Part shown: positions 34,289 through 44,943 of the stretch, piece after piece | How positions within the stretch are numbered: position 1 is the stretch's first letter | How the letters are laid out: every line of letters starts with the position of its first letter | Source: Mariluticola halotolerans | Lineage (GTDB): Bacteria; Pseudomonadota; Alphaproteobacteria; Rhizobiales; Devosiaceae | Length of the DNA: 64,000 nt | Assembly: GCF_021611515.1 (NCBI RefSeq) | Contig: NZ_CP090960.1 | Location: 1,178,001-1,242,000, forward strand | Direction of reading: 5' to 3' | Made by a program: the position numbers and the translations under genes | The notes under the pieces: generated by a model | Seen by the model: the letters and a program-made list of their open reading frames with translations, nothing else | Databases searched by the model: none | Told to the model about the DNA's origin: nothing

Positions 34289-35365
34289 ATGGACCAGACT
34301 ATAACGCCAGCGGCAGATGTCATGTCGCGCGCAGTCGCAGAGCACCGTTGGGAAGATACGCCTCTCGGGCCTATGGCGGAGTGGCCGGCGGCGCTCAAGG
34401 TTGCCGTCCGGATGATGCTGAGTTCCCATTTCCCCAAGGCCATCGCCTGGGGGCCTGATCTCATTACGATTTACAATACCGCGTTCTCCCCCATTCTCGG
34501 GAAGAAACAAAATGTGCTCGGGTCACCCTTTGCCAAGGTGTGGGCGGAAGTCTGGGATGATCTGGGGCCAATTGCCAAGCGCGCCATGTCAGGCGATGCC
34601 ACTTTCATCGAGGACTTTCCCCTGGTCATCAACCGCAACGGTTATGACGAGCAAGCCTATTTTACCTTCTGCTACAGCCCGATTTACGATGAGCACGGCA
34701 ATGTTGCGGGCATGATGGATACGGTCATCGAAACCACATCCAAGGTCGAGACCCAGCGCCGCTCTGATTTTCTGAACCGGGAATTGCAACACCGCATGAA
34801 GAACATGCTGGGATCCGTCTCCGCGATCACCAACCAGACCTTGCGGAATGCCGAGTCTGTTGAAGAAGCGCGCGGGGCGTTGCTGCATCGCATTGAAACG
34901 CTGGCGACAGCACACAGCAAGATTCTGGAGCGGCAATCTGACAGTGCGGAACTGTTTGAAGTCGTCACCGATGCCCTGAAGCCTCATATCGGCAATTTCA
35001 GTGAACAGGTCAGCATGACGGGGCCCAAAATTTCCATCAATGAACGCCAGTCGCTGGCACTGGCGCTAGCCGTCAATGAACTGGCGACAAATGCCGTGAA
35101 ATATGGTGCGCTCAAGCATACGGATGGCGGCCTGACCATTGAATGGGGTCTGGACGAGGACACCGATACGAAACACAGGTTCTTTTTTATCTGGAGCGAG
35201 AATACCGGCCAACCAGTCCAACCGCCTTCCCGTCAGGGTTTTGGCAGCAAGCTGATGTGCCAGATCGTGCCGGTTGATTTTGGCGGCCACGCCCAACTGG
35301 ATTACACGGATTCCGGGGTCGTTTACAGCTTGCGTGGCAGTTGCGGTGACCTGACTGAGCACTAA
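34289..35365 (+). CDS. HWE-family sensor histidine kinase with PAS domain
   Basis: A 358-residue soluble kinase. Residues ~30-150 form a PAS-like sensor. The HWE phosphoacceptor is ELQHRMKNML with His168, then the ATP-binding N box LALAVNELATNAVKYGAL, the W-x-E motif FFFIWSENTG and a GFGSKLM G box. HWE kinases are common in alphaproteobacteria and often sense light or redox, or feed the general stress response. No GXCXG photosensor motif was seen in the PAS part. It is an orphan: no response regulator is adjacent. Confidence 0.92.
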   Translation: MDQTITPAADVMSRAVAEHRWEDTPLGPMAEWPAALKVAVRMMLSSHFPKAIAWGPDLITIYNTAFSPILGKKQNVLGSPFAKVWAEVWDDLGPIAKRAMSGDATFIEDFPLVINRNGYDEQAYFTFCYSPIYDEHGNVAGMMDTVIETTSKVETQRRSDFLNRELQHRMKNMLGSVSAITNQTLRNAESVEEARGALLHRIETLATAHSKILERQSDSAELFEVVTDALKPHIGNFSEQVSMTGPKISINERQSLALALAVNELATNAVKYGALKHTDGGLTIEWGLDEDTDTKHRFFFIWSENTGQPVQPPSRQGFGSKLMCQIVPVDFGGHAQLDYTDSGVVYSLRGSCGDLTEH

Positions 35366-35446
35366 CAGGGCCACGACCGCCCTTTTGTTGCGGGAACCGA
35401 GAGCGGTATAGGCCGTTTACCTCTTGAGCCATCTCAGGAGGACGTG

Positions 35447-35815
35447 ATGCACAATCCACTTGAACAAGTCTATGAGGGCATGAACGTGCTCGACCATACG
35501 GGCGACAGGATCGGTACTGTCGACCGGATAAAGATGTCTGACGAGGACCCGGCCAGCGTCGCGGTTGAGCAGGTCGCGCCAAATCCCGTGGACAACAAGC
35601 CCGGCGGTCTGATCGCCAATATCCTTGAAACCCTGCACGTCGACCAGGTGCCCAGCGAAATGCATGATGACCTGATGCGACGCGGCTTTATCCGGGTTGA
35701 TGGCGAAAGCCTTTTTGCTGCCGACCGCTATGTTACCCCGGACCAGATCTCGGAAATCTCCGGCGACAATGTCATTCTGAAAGTGGGCAAGGATGCCCTG
35801 ATCAGGCGGCGTTAG
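35447..35815 (+). CDS. DUF2171/PRC-barrel-like small protein
   Basis: A 122-residue soluble protein. The N-terminus VYEGMNVLDHTGDRIGTVDR looks like a PRC-barrel/DUF2171 sheet unit and the C-terminus (ISEISGDNVILKVGKDAL) gives a similar strand pattern. AGGAGG ends five bases before the ATG at 35447, so this start is preferred to the GTG three bases earlier. Function unknown; members are often stress-related. Confidence 0.7.
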   Translation: MHNPLEQVYEGMNVLDHTGDRIGTVDRIKMSDEDPASVAVEQVAPNPVDNKPGGLIANILETLHVDQVPSEMHDDLMRRGFIRVDGESLFAADRYVTPDQISEISGDNVILKVGKDALIRRR

Positions 35816-35824
35816 GCCCATAAG

Positions 35825-35854
35825 AAAAGCCGCGGGCGCATGTCCCGCGGCTTT
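35825..35854. terminator. Bidirectional terminator between the DUF2171 gene and ilvC
   Basis: AAAAGCCGCGGG (35825-35836) and CCCGCGGCTTT (35844-35854) form a perfect stem with a 7-nt loop and A/T flanks on both sides, serving both convergent genes. Confidence 0.9.
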
Positions 35855-35882
35855 CATGGCTGGAAAAATCGCTCCGAACCGA

Positions 35883-36923
<1,041 letters not shown>

Positions 36924-36947
36924 TCAGATTTATGGGCATGTGCCCGG

Positions 36948-37619
36948 TTATCCCTTCGCCCCGTAAAGAGCGAAAAACTGCGCCGCGGCCCTTTGGGCAT
37001 CGGCGTCAATCTCATCAGGCTCAAGGCTGAGCGTATCACCCAGCAAGAGCCGCACCTGCACGTCGCGGACGACCAGGCCGAAAAAGGTGCGAAACGCCTC
37101 TTCGCTATCTGCAAAGGCCAAAAGGCCTGCGTCACGTCCCGCTTCCAGTACCGGCTTTAACCGCCGGCCCATGGTGCGCCGGCCATATTCAAGCACCACG
37201 CCCCCCAGCCCCGAACTGTCCGAGGCAGCATGGGTGATGGCGATCCGGTTCAGGGCCACCGAAGTGCGCCCGGCCAAGACGGCCAGCAGGTCGCGCCCGA
37301 ACTGTTCAACGCTTTGGCGCAAGGACGCCGCATCGAGCCGGGCCTTGTCGATCTGCGGCATACGCACCTTGGCCGCCTGCCATTGCACGGTCGCTGACAA
37401 CAGTCCCTCGCGGTCGCCGAACCATTTATAAAGCGTCTCCTTGGAGCAGCTCGCCTGCCGCGCCACCGCATTCATGGTCAGCTTGTCGCCCACCGACACC
37501 AGTAGCGACAGCGCCGCATCCAGCACCTCGCCCTGACGCGGGGTCAACTCATGTCCGGCAATGACGGTGTCAGTGCTCAAGCCAAATTCCTCAGGATCAG
37601 GCAGCGCCCAAGCGCCCAA
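36948..37619 (-). CDS. TetR-family transcriptional regulator
   Basis: About 223 residues. TetR helix-turn-helix at ~45-65 (LTMNAVARQASCSKETLYKWFGDREGLL in two parts: LTMNAVARQASCSKETLY, KWFGDREGLL). The C-terminal half is helical and ligand-binding. No ATG lies at the N-terminus: 37619 is a TTG within an 8-bp tandem repeat (AGCGCCCA at 37603, 37611, 37619), so the true start may be a later TTG or GTG. It sits upstream of ilvC on the same strand; its target is unknown. Confidence 0.85.
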   Translation of the reverse strand: MGAWALPDPEEFGLSTDTVIAGHELTPRQGEVLDAALSLLVSVGDKLTMNAVARQASCSKETLYKWFGDREGLLSATVQWQAAKVRMPQIDKARLDAASLRQSVEQFGRDLLAVLAGRTSVALNRIAITHAASDSSGLGGVVLEYGRRTMGRRLKPVLEAGRDAGLLAFADSEEAFRTFFGLVVRDVQVRLLLGDTLSLEPDEIDADAQRAAAQFFALYGAKG

Positions 37620-37891
37620 GCGCCCGCCTGTAAAACATGTTCAAAAGGGAAAGCCCTAGGGTCGAAACCGCACCGCCGGGCCAAGCCCGCCGCACCGTTT
37701 CAACCTCGAAGGACAAACCCCTCCCCGGCAATCCCCCGCGCTCTTTATGGCCCGGATGCTTGCCAAATTTTACCGTACCGTACGTTACGGTTCGGCAAAT
37801 TGCAAGCGGGATTTTGGTACAGGCAAGGCGTCAGCCCGGTGGCGGCTGATTGCTTGAGAGGATCGTCGTTTACAACCGATGCATCAGGCGG

Positions 37892-38290
37892 TCAGCCAAT
37901 GACTTCGCCATCTTCCTTCACAAATCGCCCGATATCGGGATTGGGCAGAATATCGAGCACCGCTTCGGAAGGTCGGCAGAGTTTTGTACCTTTTCCGGTC
38001 ACCACAATCGGCCGGTTGATGAGAATCGGATGCGCCATCATGAAGTCGATCAGTTCGTCATCGGACCACTTGTCGTCCCCCAGCCCCAGTTCGTCATAGG
38101 GCGTGCCCTTCTGGCGCAACAGGGCGCGGGGGGAAATATCCATCGCCCCGATCAGTTCGACCAGTTTTTCGCGGCTGGGTGGCGTTTCAAGATATTCAAT
38201 CACCTCCGGTTCTGTCCCGCTCTGGCGGATCATGGCCAGTGTATTGCGCGAGGTGCCGCAGGCGGGATTGTGGTAGATGGTGATCGACAT
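37892..38290 (-). CDS. arsC: Arsenate reductase, glutaredoxin-coupled
   Basis: A 132-residue ArsC. The N-terminus ITIYHNPACGTSRNTLAMI carries catalytic Cys11; the Arg triad is represented by ILINRPIVVTGKGTKLCRPSE. It reduces arsenate to arsenite using glutathione/glutaredoxin. AGGGAAC precedes ATG 38290. No arsR or arsenite pump is next to it, so it may be a stand-alone or moonlighting copy. Confidence 0.93.
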   Translation of the reverse strand: MSITIYHNPACGTSRNTLAMIRQSGTEPEVIEYLETPPSREKLVELIGAMDISPRALLRQKGTPYDELGLGDDKWSDDELIDFMMAHPILINRPIVVTGKGTKLCRPSEAVLDILPNPDIGRFVKEDGEVIG

Positions 38291-38406
38291 AACTGTTCCC
38301 TGAAACTTTATGATGCGAAGCTTACGATTCAATACATGTCAGATAAATGACAAGAGACATTGTTCTTGCAGGCGCTTGTCGCACTCACTTCAATGTGAGA
38401 ATTTTT

Positions 38407-38432
38407 CTTTCATCGGTACTTGCCGATGAAAG
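38407..38432. repeat. 10-bp perfect inverted repeat upstream of arsC
   Basis: CTTTCATCGG (38407-38416) and CCGATGAAAG (38423-38432) with a 6-nt spacer, in the divergent region between arsC and the OYE gene. Candidate operator; no T tract for termination. Confidence 0.5.
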
Positions 38433-38489
38433 ATTAAAGGCGCAGGTTTAGGTCCCTCCTCCCAATACCTGTCCCAAGGCAATTTCTAC

Positions 38490-39611
38490 ATGTCCCATCT
38501 ATTCTCCCCTTTCACCCTGCGCGCACTCACCCTGAAGAACCGCACGGTGGTGTCGCCCATGTGCCAGTATTCCGCAAAGGATGGCTTTGCCGATGATTAT
38601 CATCTGGTGCATCTGGGGCGCTTCGCGCTGGGCGGGTTCGGTCTGGTGATTGTGGAAGCGGCGGCGGTCAGTGCCGAGGGGCGGATTTCCTATGCCGATA
38701 TCGGTATTTATGACGATGCCCATATCGACAAGCTCAAGCAGATTGTTGATTTCCTGCATGCCCAGGGTGCCGCTGCCGGCATTCAGCTGGCCCATGCCGG
38801 CCGCAAGGCGTCGACAGCTATTCCCTGGCGGCGCGGGGTTGCGGAAACCGAGGCCGAGAAAATCGACTATGCCTATGCCGACTGGACGCCGGTTGCCCCC
38901 AGCGCCGTGCCCCATGCTGAAGACTATAAAACGCCTGATGAACTCTCGGTGGACGGCATCAAGGCCCTCGTGCGCAATTTCGCGGAGGCCGCACGCCGCG
39001 CCGGGGAAGCCGGGTTTGATGTGGTCGAAATTCACGGGGCGCATGGCTATCTGATCGACCAGTTCCTCTCGCCGCTGGCCAATAAACGTACCGATGAATA
39101 TGGCGGCAGCCGCGAGAACCGGATGCGGTTTGCGCTGGAAATCGTCGACGCTGTGCGGGCGGTCTGGCCGGCAGAAAAGCCGCTATTCATGCGCTTCTCG
39201 GTGCAGGACTGGCATCCCGATGGCTGGCAGGTTGAGGATTCGGTTGTGCTGGCGCAGGAAGTGCAAAGCCGTGGTGTCGATCTGATCGATTGTTCCTCGG
39301 GCGGTTTTGCCGGCGCGCAGATCGCTACAGGCCCCTCCTATCAGGTGCCCCTGGCGGCGGCTGTTCGCTCCGGCGCGGATATTGCCACCATCGCTCTTGG
39401 TCTGATCACCGAACCGGCGCAGGCCGAGGCGATTATTGCCGAGGGCAAGGCGGATCTGATCGGGCTGGCCCGCACAGCCCTTGATGATCCCAACTGGCCA
39501 TTGCACGCGATACACGTGCTTGATGATGAGGAGACCGCCTATGCGCTTTGGCCCAAGCAATCCGGCTATGCCGTACGCGCCAAGGACCGGACGCTGGGTG
39601 GGCGCCGCTGA
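38490..39611 (+). CDS. namA: Old yellow enzyme, NADPH dehydrogenase (YqjM/NamA-like)
   Basis: A 373-residue FMN-dependent ene-reductase TIM barrel. SPMCQYSA with Cys25 marks the thermophilic-like YqjM class; QLAHAGRKAS gives the FMN-side His, GVEIHGAHGYL-type GFDVVEIHGAHGYLIDQFLS is split here as VVEIHGAHGYL and IDQFLSPLANKRTDEYGG. It reduces activated C=C bonds of enones and maleimides with NADPH. Single gene. Confidence 0.93.
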   Translation: MSHLFSPFTLRALTLKNRTVVSPMCQYSAKDGFADDYHLVHLGRFALGGFGLVIVEAAAVSAEGRISYADIGIYDDAHIDKLKQIVDFLHAQGAAAGIQLAHAGRKASTAIPWRRGVAETEAEKIDYAYADWTPVAPSAVPHAEDYKTPDELSVDGIKALVRNFAEAARRAGEAGFDVVEIHGAHGYLIDQFLSPLANKRTDEYGGSRENRMRFALEIVDAVRAVWPAEKPLFMRFSVQDWHPDGWQVEDSVVLAQEVQSRGVDLIDCSSGGFAGAQIATGPSYQVPLAAAVRSGADIATIALGLITEPAQAEAIIAEGKADLIGLARTALDDPNWPLHAIHVLDDEETAYALWPKQSGYAVRAKDRTLGGRR

Positions 39612-39697
39612 ACCATTTTCCGCTTCTGGGCCGGTCATCCTGTCCAGCGGCGGCAGCGCGGCATCAGGGCGCTAGAAACCTCTCAGCCATGATCACA

Positions 39698-39721
39698 ATT
39701 CCACCGCATTCGCGGTGGAAT
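39698..39721. repeat. 10-bp perfect inverted repeat
   Basis: ATTCCACCGC (39698-39707) and GCGGTGGAAT (39712-39721) with an ATTC loop, between the OYE gene and the next small gene. No T run, so likely an intergenic palindrome of the REP kind or a weak terminator. Confidence 0.5.
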
Positions 39722-39773
39722 CAATCATGCTGTCGCGCTCGAAACCGGTAGCGCTTTCAGGCTGTTTTACGAA

Positions 39774-40052
39774 ATGTCCCAGTCATCTGATTCCATCCCC
39801 TCGGCCCTGCACCGCCCTCTTACCCTCTCTGCCATCGCACTGGCGCTGCTGGTGTCCCTGCCCGAATTATTGCTGATCAATCTTGAGCTTTGGGCCACCG
39901 TTGCAGGAGCTGTTTGGGCTTTTGGCGGGCTCATTCATTTCGGCGAGCCGGGCTATATCGCTGCCGCCATCGTGTTGGGGCTGCCAGCGCTTTGGGCCAG
40001 CACACAGACCGTACGGCTGGCCCTTCAGGCCGAAGACACGCCAAATACCTGA
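39774..40052 (+). CDS. Hypothetical two-helix membrane protein
   Basis: A 92-residue protein with two or three hydrophobic segments (LSAIALALLVSLPELLLINL, TVAGAVWAFGGLIHF, YIAAAIVLGLPALWA). No family recognised. It lies alone before the ABC-2 exporter genes and has no obvious ribosome site, so expression is not assured. Confidence 0.5.
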   Translation: MSQSSDSIPSALHRPLTLSAIALALLVSLPELLLINLELWATVAGAVWAFGGLIHFGEPGYIAAAIVLGLPALWASTQTVRLALQAEDTPNT

Positions 40053-40173
40053 CACGCCCTGACAGGAGTTGTCAGCACTTGCACCTGCGCCCGCTTGACT
40101 TCAGGCGGGCGGACCACCACCTATTGCCGACTTCCCGCCTTTTGTCCGCAAATCAGGATGCAAAATCATTTCC

Positions 40174-41100
40174 ATGCAACCCATTATTTCGATTCAGAAT
40201 CTCTCCAAGACCTATGAGGGCGGCTTTCAGGCATTGAAAGATGTCAGCCTTGATATTCAGCCGGGCGAGATTTTTGCCCTGCTCGGCCCCAATGGTGCCG
40301 GCAAAACGACCCTGATCGGGGTCACCTGCGGCCTCGTCAATCCTTCCGCCGGCCAGGTCACGGTTGGCGGCCACGATATCATCAAGGATTTCCGCGCTGC
40401 CCGCTCCCAGATTGGGCTGGTCCCGCAGGAAATCTCGCTCGATATATTCTCCACGGTCTGGGATACCGTCGCCTTCAGCCGGGGGCTGTTCGGCAAAAGT
40501 GCCAACCCGGAATATATCGAAAAACTGCTGCGCGATCTCAGCCTCTGGGACAAGAAAGACAGCAAGGTCATGGCGCTTTCGGGTGGCATGAAACGGCGCG
40601 TCATCATCGCCAAGGCGCTGGCCCATGAACCCAAAATCCTGTTTCTCGACGAACCCACTGCCGGGGTCGATGTGGAATTGCGCCAGGGCATGTGGGAAGT
40701 GGTGCGCAAATTGCGCGAGGCCGGGGTGACGATCATCCTGACCACCCATTACATCGCCGAGGCCGAGGAAATGGCCGACCGGGTTGGCGTGATTGCCAAT
40801 GGCAAGCTGGTGCTGGTCGAAGACAAGGCCGAGTTGATGCGTAAAATGGGGCGCAAACAATTGACCCTGCACTTGACCGAACCGCTCAGCGCCCTGCCCG
40901 AGGGGCTTGATGCAGGCGCGGTTGCCTTGTCGCAAGATGGCAGCGTTCTCACCTTTGACTACGACACCAAGGCCGGACGCACCGGTATCACCAGCCTGCT
41001 CGCCACGCTCAGCGCGGCCGGCATTACCTTCAGCGATCTGGAAACCAAGCAGAGTTCGCTCGAAGAAATCTTTGTCGACCTGGTGGGAGAGGCCAAATGA
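40174..41100 (+). CDS. ABC-2 exporter ATP-binding protein
   Basis: A 308-residue ATPase. Walker [10 protein letters not shown] near residue 42, signature [15 protein letters not shown], Walker [17 protein letters not shown], switch His in [16 protein letters not shown]-terminal ~75-residue DUF4162-like tail follows. The ATG of the permease overlaps its stop (ATGA). Close to the YadG/NodI group of exporters; substrate unknown. Confidence 0.9.
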   Translation: MQPIISIQNLSKTYEGGFQALKDVSLDIQPGEIFALLGPNGAGKTTLIGVTCGLVNPSAGQVTVGGHDIIKDFRAARSQIGLVPQEISLDIFSTVWDTVAFSRGLFGKSANPEYIEKLLRDLSLWDKKDSKVMALSGGMKRRVIIAKALAHEPKILFLDEPTAGVDVELRQGMWEVVRKLREAGVTIILTTHYIAEAEEMADRVGVIANGKLVLVEDKAELMRKMGRKQLTLHLTEPLSALPEGLDAGAVALSQDGSVLTFDYDTKAGRTGITSLLATLSAAGITFSDLETKQSSLEEIFVDLVGEAK

Positions 41101-41858
41101 ACTATCAAGCTATCGCAACCATATACAAAGCGGAAATGGCCCGTACTGCCCGCACGCTGGCGCAATCCATTCTCGCACCTGTCATTTCGACCTCGCTCTA
41201 TTTTGTCGTTTTCGGTGCCGCGATCGGCACCCGCATCGAGGAGATTGACGGGGTCAGCTATGGCGCCTTCATTGTGCCGGGCCTGATCATGATGATGCTC
41301 CTCATGCAAAGCGTCTCCAATGCAGCGATCGGCATCTATTTCCAGAAGTTCACCGGCACGATCTACGAATTGCTGTCAGCCCCCATTGCCGCGCCGGAAA
41401 TCGTGCTCGGGTTTGTGGGTGCGGCGGCAACCAAGTCGATCATTCTCGGTGCGATTATTCTGGGCACGGCGGGGCTGTTTGTGCCGCTCGAAATCCAGCA
41501 CCCCATCTGGATGATTGCCTTTCTGGCACTGACCTCGATCACCTTCTCGCTGTTCGGCTTCATTATCGGCATCTGGGCCGACGGGTTTGAAAAACTCAAC
41601 ATCGTCCCGATGTTGATCATCACCCCCCTCGCCTTTCTCGGCGGCAGCTTTTATTCGATCTCGGTGCTCCCGCCCTTCTGGCAGACGGTGACCCTGTTCA
41701 ACCCGATCGTTTATCTGATCTCCGGTTTCCGCTGGAGCTTTTACGGCATTTCCGATGTCGATGTGACGGTCAGTCTTGGGGCCATCGCCCTGTTCATGGC
41801 GATCTGTCTTGCCATCGTGTTCTGGATTTTCAGAACCGGTTACAAGCTGAAAGTCTGA
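41097..41858 (+). CDS. ABC-2 exporter permease
   Basis: A 253-residue membrane protein with six hydrophobic segments, typical of YadH/NodJ-type ABC-2 permeases ([40 protein letters not shown]). It forms the export channel with the ATPase upstream (4-bp overlap). A terminator follows. Confidence 0.9.
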   Translation: MNYQAIATIYKAEMARTARTLAQSILAPVISTSLYFVVFGAAIGTRIEEIDGVSYGAFIVPGLIMMMLLMQSVSNAAIGIYFQKFTGTIYELLSAPIAAPEIVLGFVGAAATKSIILGAIILGTAGLFVPLEIQHPIWMIAFLALTSITFSLFGFIIGIWADGFEKLNIVPMLIITPLAFLGGSFYSISVLPPFWQTVTLFNPIVYLISGFRWSFYGISDVDVTVSLGAIALFMAICLAIVFWIFRTGYKLKV

Positions 41859-41876
41859 CGCTTAACAACACGCATT

Positions 41877-41915
41877 AAAAAAGACCGCCGCATGGTTCAC
41901 ATGGGGCGGTCTTTT
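41877..41915. terminator. Terminator after the ABC-2 exporter
   Basis: AAAAAAGACCGCC (41877-41889) and GGCGGTCTTTT (41905-41915) with a 15-nt loop; A/T flanks make it usable in both directions, including for the convergent FMN reductase gene. Confidence 0.85.
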
Positions 41916-41951
41916 CCGTTCTACGGACTGGGAGGTCCGTTCGTGCCGAGC

Positions 41952-42533
41952 CTAGCCTGCGTTGCGGGCCGTCTTGAGGGCATTGCCCCACCAGCTCAAC
42001 TCGTTCAGCATGTCATTGGCGCCCGGCAGCAAGACTTCTTCGATATCGGCAATCTCGCCATTGGCACCCATGGGGTGGACCTTGAAGAATTCCGAACCGC
42101 CGATATGCACGCCGGCGCGGACCGGTGCCATCTGCAATTCAACATTGATCAGGCGCAGATGTTCGATAGCGCGTGTTGCGCCCATCGCACCGTAACCAAG
42201 ATAGGCTGCGGGCTTCTTGTTCCATTCCTTGTAGGCCTGATCGAGTGCGTTCTTCAAAGCACCGGTGATCGAGCGGTTATATTCGGCGGTAACAAAGATA
42301 TAGCCGTCAAACTCAGCAATCTTGTTCTGCCACTTCACCGCATTTTCGTCAGTTGACGGCATCCAGAGATTGGAAGCTGCTTCGTTGAAGAACGGCAGGT
42401 TGTAGTCGCGCAGATCAACCATCTCGACCTCAAGGTCGTCACGCTTGCTGGCGAGATCAAAGATCCACTGGGCGGGTTTGTCAGCAAAGCGTGTGTCGCG
42501 GGTGCTGGAGATAATGACTGCAATCTTAAGCAT
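41952..42533 (-). CDS. NADPH-dependent FMN reductase / NAD(P)H:quinone reductase-like
   Basis: A 194-residue flavodoxin-fold FMN_red protein. The FMN phosphate loop is IISSTRDTRFAD at the N-terminus, then YIFVTAEYNRSITGALKNAL, the family signature, and YGAMGATRAIEHL. AGGAGC precedes ATG 42533; earlier codons of the frame are not conserved. Divergent from an HxlR regulator, which probably controls it, a common pairing for quinone or electrophile stress. Confidence 0.9.
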   Translation of the reverse strand: MLKIAVIISSTRDTRFADKPAQWIFDLASKRDDLEVEMVDLRDYNLPFFNEAASNLWMPSTDENAVKWQNKIAEFDGYIFVTAEYNRSITGALKNALDQAYKEWNKKPAAYLGYGAMGATRAIEHLRLINVELQMAPVRAGVHIGGSEFFKVHPMGANGEIADIEEVLLPGANDMLNELSWWGNALKTARNAG

Positions 42534-42562
42534 TGGAATTCGCTCCTGGTGTTGGTATACGT

Positions 42563-42571
42563 TAGTAACTA
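42563..42571. promoter_or_regulatory. TAGTAACTA palindrome, candidate HxlR operator
   Basis: A 9-bp palindrome in the 46-bp divergent space between the FMN reductase and the HxlR gene. HxlR-type regulators bind short dyads in such spacers. The assignment rests on position only. Confidence 0.35.
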
Positions 42572-42579
42572 GGTGAATT

Positions 42580-43026
42580 ATGAATACCGGGAACAACATG
42601 CAAGACGGCACTTTTTTGAAACACGGTCACGTTGAGGTAACTGAGGCACCTGAACCTTCGCAGCCCTTTGAGGTCAATCAGGACTGCGCCCTGGTCAGCG
42701 ACCTGCTGTCCCGGATTGGCGACAAGTGGAGTATTCTGGTGGTTGCGCTGCTCGGAAACGGCAAAATGCGCTTCTCGAAGCTACGCCGCGAGGTGGGTAC
42801 GATCTCGCAGAAAATGCTGACGACGACCCTGCGCAATCTTGAACGGGACGGTTTTGTTGAACGCACTGTCTACCCAACGATACCGCCGAAAGTGGAATAT
42901 GAGCTGACCGAATTGGGGCGTGATTTGTTGTGCCCCGTTTCAGCGCTCGGCCGTTGGGCAAAAGCCAATGCGGAACAGGTGCAGACTGCCCGGGAACGCT
43001 TTGACGCGGAAAAAGACAAGAATTAG
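42580..43026 (+). CDS. HxlR-family transcriptional regulator
   Basis: A 148-residue winged-helix regulator. A Cys in NQDCALVSDLLSRIGDKWSI sits at the usual N-terminal HxlR position and may sense electrophiles. RFSKLRREVGTISQKMLT is the recognition helix region. ATG 42580 or 42598 could start it. Likely represses the divergent FMN reductase. Confidence 0.9.
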   Translation: MNTGNNMQDGTFLKHGHVEVTEAPEPSQPFEVNQDCALVSDLLSRIGDKWSILVVALLGNGKMRFSKLRREVGTISQKMLTTTLRNLERDGFVERTVYPTIPPKVEYELTELGRDLLCPVSALGRWAKANAEQVQTARERFDAEKDKN

Positions 43027-43041
43027 CCGGCGTCGGGCAAA

Positions 43042-43800
43042 TCAGCCCGCCAGCACATCCCGATAACGCCGCACCGCTTCGGCAAATCCCAGTACCAGCG
43101 CGTCCGCCGTGATGCCGTGACCGATGGACACTTCATCGACCCCTGACACAGCAGCTACAAAAGCGGGCAGGTTCTCGAGGGTCAGGTCATGCCCGGCATT
43201 GACGCCAAGTCCCGCCCCGCCCGTGCTGGCGTTATGCGCGGCGCTTTTCGCAGCGCTGGCCGTTGCGGCGAGCGCTTGCAAATGCATTGCCCCCTCCGGC
43301 AGCCGGAAGGTGGCACCATAAGGGCCAGTATAGAGTTCTACGCGGTCCGCACCGACAGCAGCTGCCAGCGCCGGGACGCCCGGATCTTCGTCGATAAACA
43401 GGCTGACGCGGATGCCCAAAGCGTGCATCCGGGTGATCGAGGTGGTCAGCAGCTCTTCATTTCCGCCAATGTCCCAACCATGATCGGAGGTGGCCTGTGC
43501 CGGGTCATCGGGCACAAAGGTGACCTGATGCGGCTTGACCTTTTCAACCAGCGCCAAAAAATCGTTAGACGGGTAGCCCTCGATATTGAATTCCGCTTCG
43601 GGATAATCCCTGAGCACCTCGTGCAGTTCAAACACATCGGTGCGCCGGATATGACGTTCATCGGGTCGCGGGTGCACGGTAATGCCCGCAGCCCCCGCAT
43701 CCAGCACCAGCCGGGCGATGCCGGTGACGCTGGGCCAACCCACATCGCGCCGGTTGCGGAGTTGCGCCACGGCATTCAGATTGACGGAAAGTTTGGTCAC
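43042..43800 (-). CDS. pdxJ: Pyridoxine 5'-phosphate synthase
   Basis: A 252-residue TIM barrel that condenses 1-deoxyxylulose 5-phosphate with 3-amino-2-oxopropyl phosphate to pyridoxine 5'-phosphate. The N-terminus LSVNLNAVAQLRNRR, then AGAAGITVHPRPDERHIRRTD with the active-site His/Arg, and LGVNAGHDLTLENLPAF, are diagnostic. Single gene between an HxlR regulator (convergent) and a dehydrogenase. Confidence 0.97.
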   Translation of the reverse strand: MTKLSVNLNAVAQLRNRRDVGWPSVTGIARLVLDAGAAGITVHPRPDERHIRRTDVFELHEVLRDYPEAEFNIEGYPSNDFLALVEKVKPHQVTFVPDDPAQATSDHGWDIGGNEELLTTSITRMHALGIRVSLFIDEDPGVPALAAAVGADRVELYTGPYGATFRLPEGAMHLQALAATASAAKSAAHNASTGGAGLGVNAGHDLTLENLPAFVAAVSGVDEVSIGHGITADALVLGFAEAVRRYRDVLAG

Positions 43801-43869
43801 GGCAGGGTCCCGAAAAAAGCAACGTTCTGCAACGGGTATAGCCGGGTTCTTGCCGCTCTGCCACCTGCC

Positions 43870-44850
43870 CTATGCGGTTTCCGGCGTCATGGTGACCACA
43901 ACTGTGCCCCGGGCGTGACGTGTCTCAACCCGTTGATGCGCGGCCACAATGTCGGCAAAGGCAAAGCGCTGGTCAATCACGCCGCGCAAGGCACCGGCAT
44001 TGATCAGTCCAACGAGAATTTCCAGATCACTTTTGCTGTCGCCCGACACGCTGAGCAGAATACGTTTGTGATCGACATAGCGGGCCCACAAGGCCTGGAA
44101 CATGGTTTTCACACCGAATTCGAGAGGCAGATAGATGCCGTTTTTCTTCAGCACCCGTTTGGCCTCGCCATAGCGGGTCACCCCGGCCGCATCGAAAATC
44201 AGGTCATATTGCGCTGAACCTTGCGCATAATCGTCCCGCGTATAGTCAATCACGTGGTTCGCGCCGAGATCACGCACCATATCGATATTGCCCGTGCTGG
44301 TGATCGCGGTCACCTCTGCCCCGAAATGGCGGGCGAGTTGTACGGCATAACTGCCGACGCCGCCTGACGCACCGGCCACGAGCACTTTCCAGCCTGGCTC
44401 GATCCTGGCGATATCCCGCAAGAACACCAGCGCGCACGCCGCGCCGAACGGAAGGGAAGCCGCTTCCGCATAGCCGAGGTTTTCAGGTTTTGCGGTGATC
44501 GCCTTGTCGGCATCAATCGCCACATATTCGGCATGGGCGCCGCTGCCGGAAAAGCCGAATACCGCATCGCCCATGCGCAGGCCTGTCACCTTCTCCCCCA
44601 CCGAGACCACACGGCCGGAAAAGGCGACGCCAAGCACTTTGTTGCGGGGGGCGAACAGGCCCATCATCAACCGGCCCACCAGCCACAAGCCGCCGGGAAA
44701 GGCCGAGGCGCGCAGACGCCAGTCCGCCGTGGTCACCGGGGCGGCATAGACTTGCACCAGAACCTGTTCATCCCCGATCTCGGGGCGTGCCACATCCTTG
44801 ATCTCGATGCTCTCGGCGGGTCCATAATTCTCGTTTACTGCGGCTTTCAT
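43870..44850 (-). CDS. Zinc-independent MDR alcohol dehydrogenase/quinone oxidoreductase
   Basis: A 326-residue medium-chain reductase. N-terminal GroES-like domain (VLVQVYAAPVTTADWRLRAS), nucleotide-binding motif VLVAGASGGVGSYAVQLARH. No structural-zinc Cys cluster, so it belongs to the quinone oxidoreductase-like class and reduces quinones or enones with NADPH. GGGAAAG precedes the ATG. Divergent from a LysR regulator, which probably controls it. Confidence 0.9.
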   Translation of the reverse strand: MKAAVNENYGPAESIEIKDVARPEIGDEQVLVQVYAAPVTTADWRLRASAFPGGLWLVGRLMMGLFAPRNKVLGVAFSGRVVSVGEKVTGLRMGDAVFGFSGSGAHAEYVAIDADKAITAKPENLGYAEAASLPFGAACALVFLRDIARIEPGWKVLVAGASGGVGSYAVQLARHFGAEVTAITSTGNIDMVRDLGANHVIDYTRDDYAQGSAQYDLIFDAAGVTRYGEAKRVLKKNGIYLPLEFGVKTMFQALWARYVDHKRILLSVSGDSKSDLEILVGLINAGALRGVIDQRFAFADIVAAHQRVETRHARGTVVVTMTPETA

Positions 44851-44943
44851 TCTGTCTTTCCCATACGTTCGTGTTTCAAAAACTGACGACAGATATATTC
44901 ATGCGTTTTTGCGCGGTAAATTGACGAAACATCTTCATATGAT

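Noticed and set aside
36948-36990. A BCAA leader peptide before ilvC
   Set aside because: Only 45 bp separate ilvC from the TetR gene and no short frame with Ile/Leu/Val runs was found.
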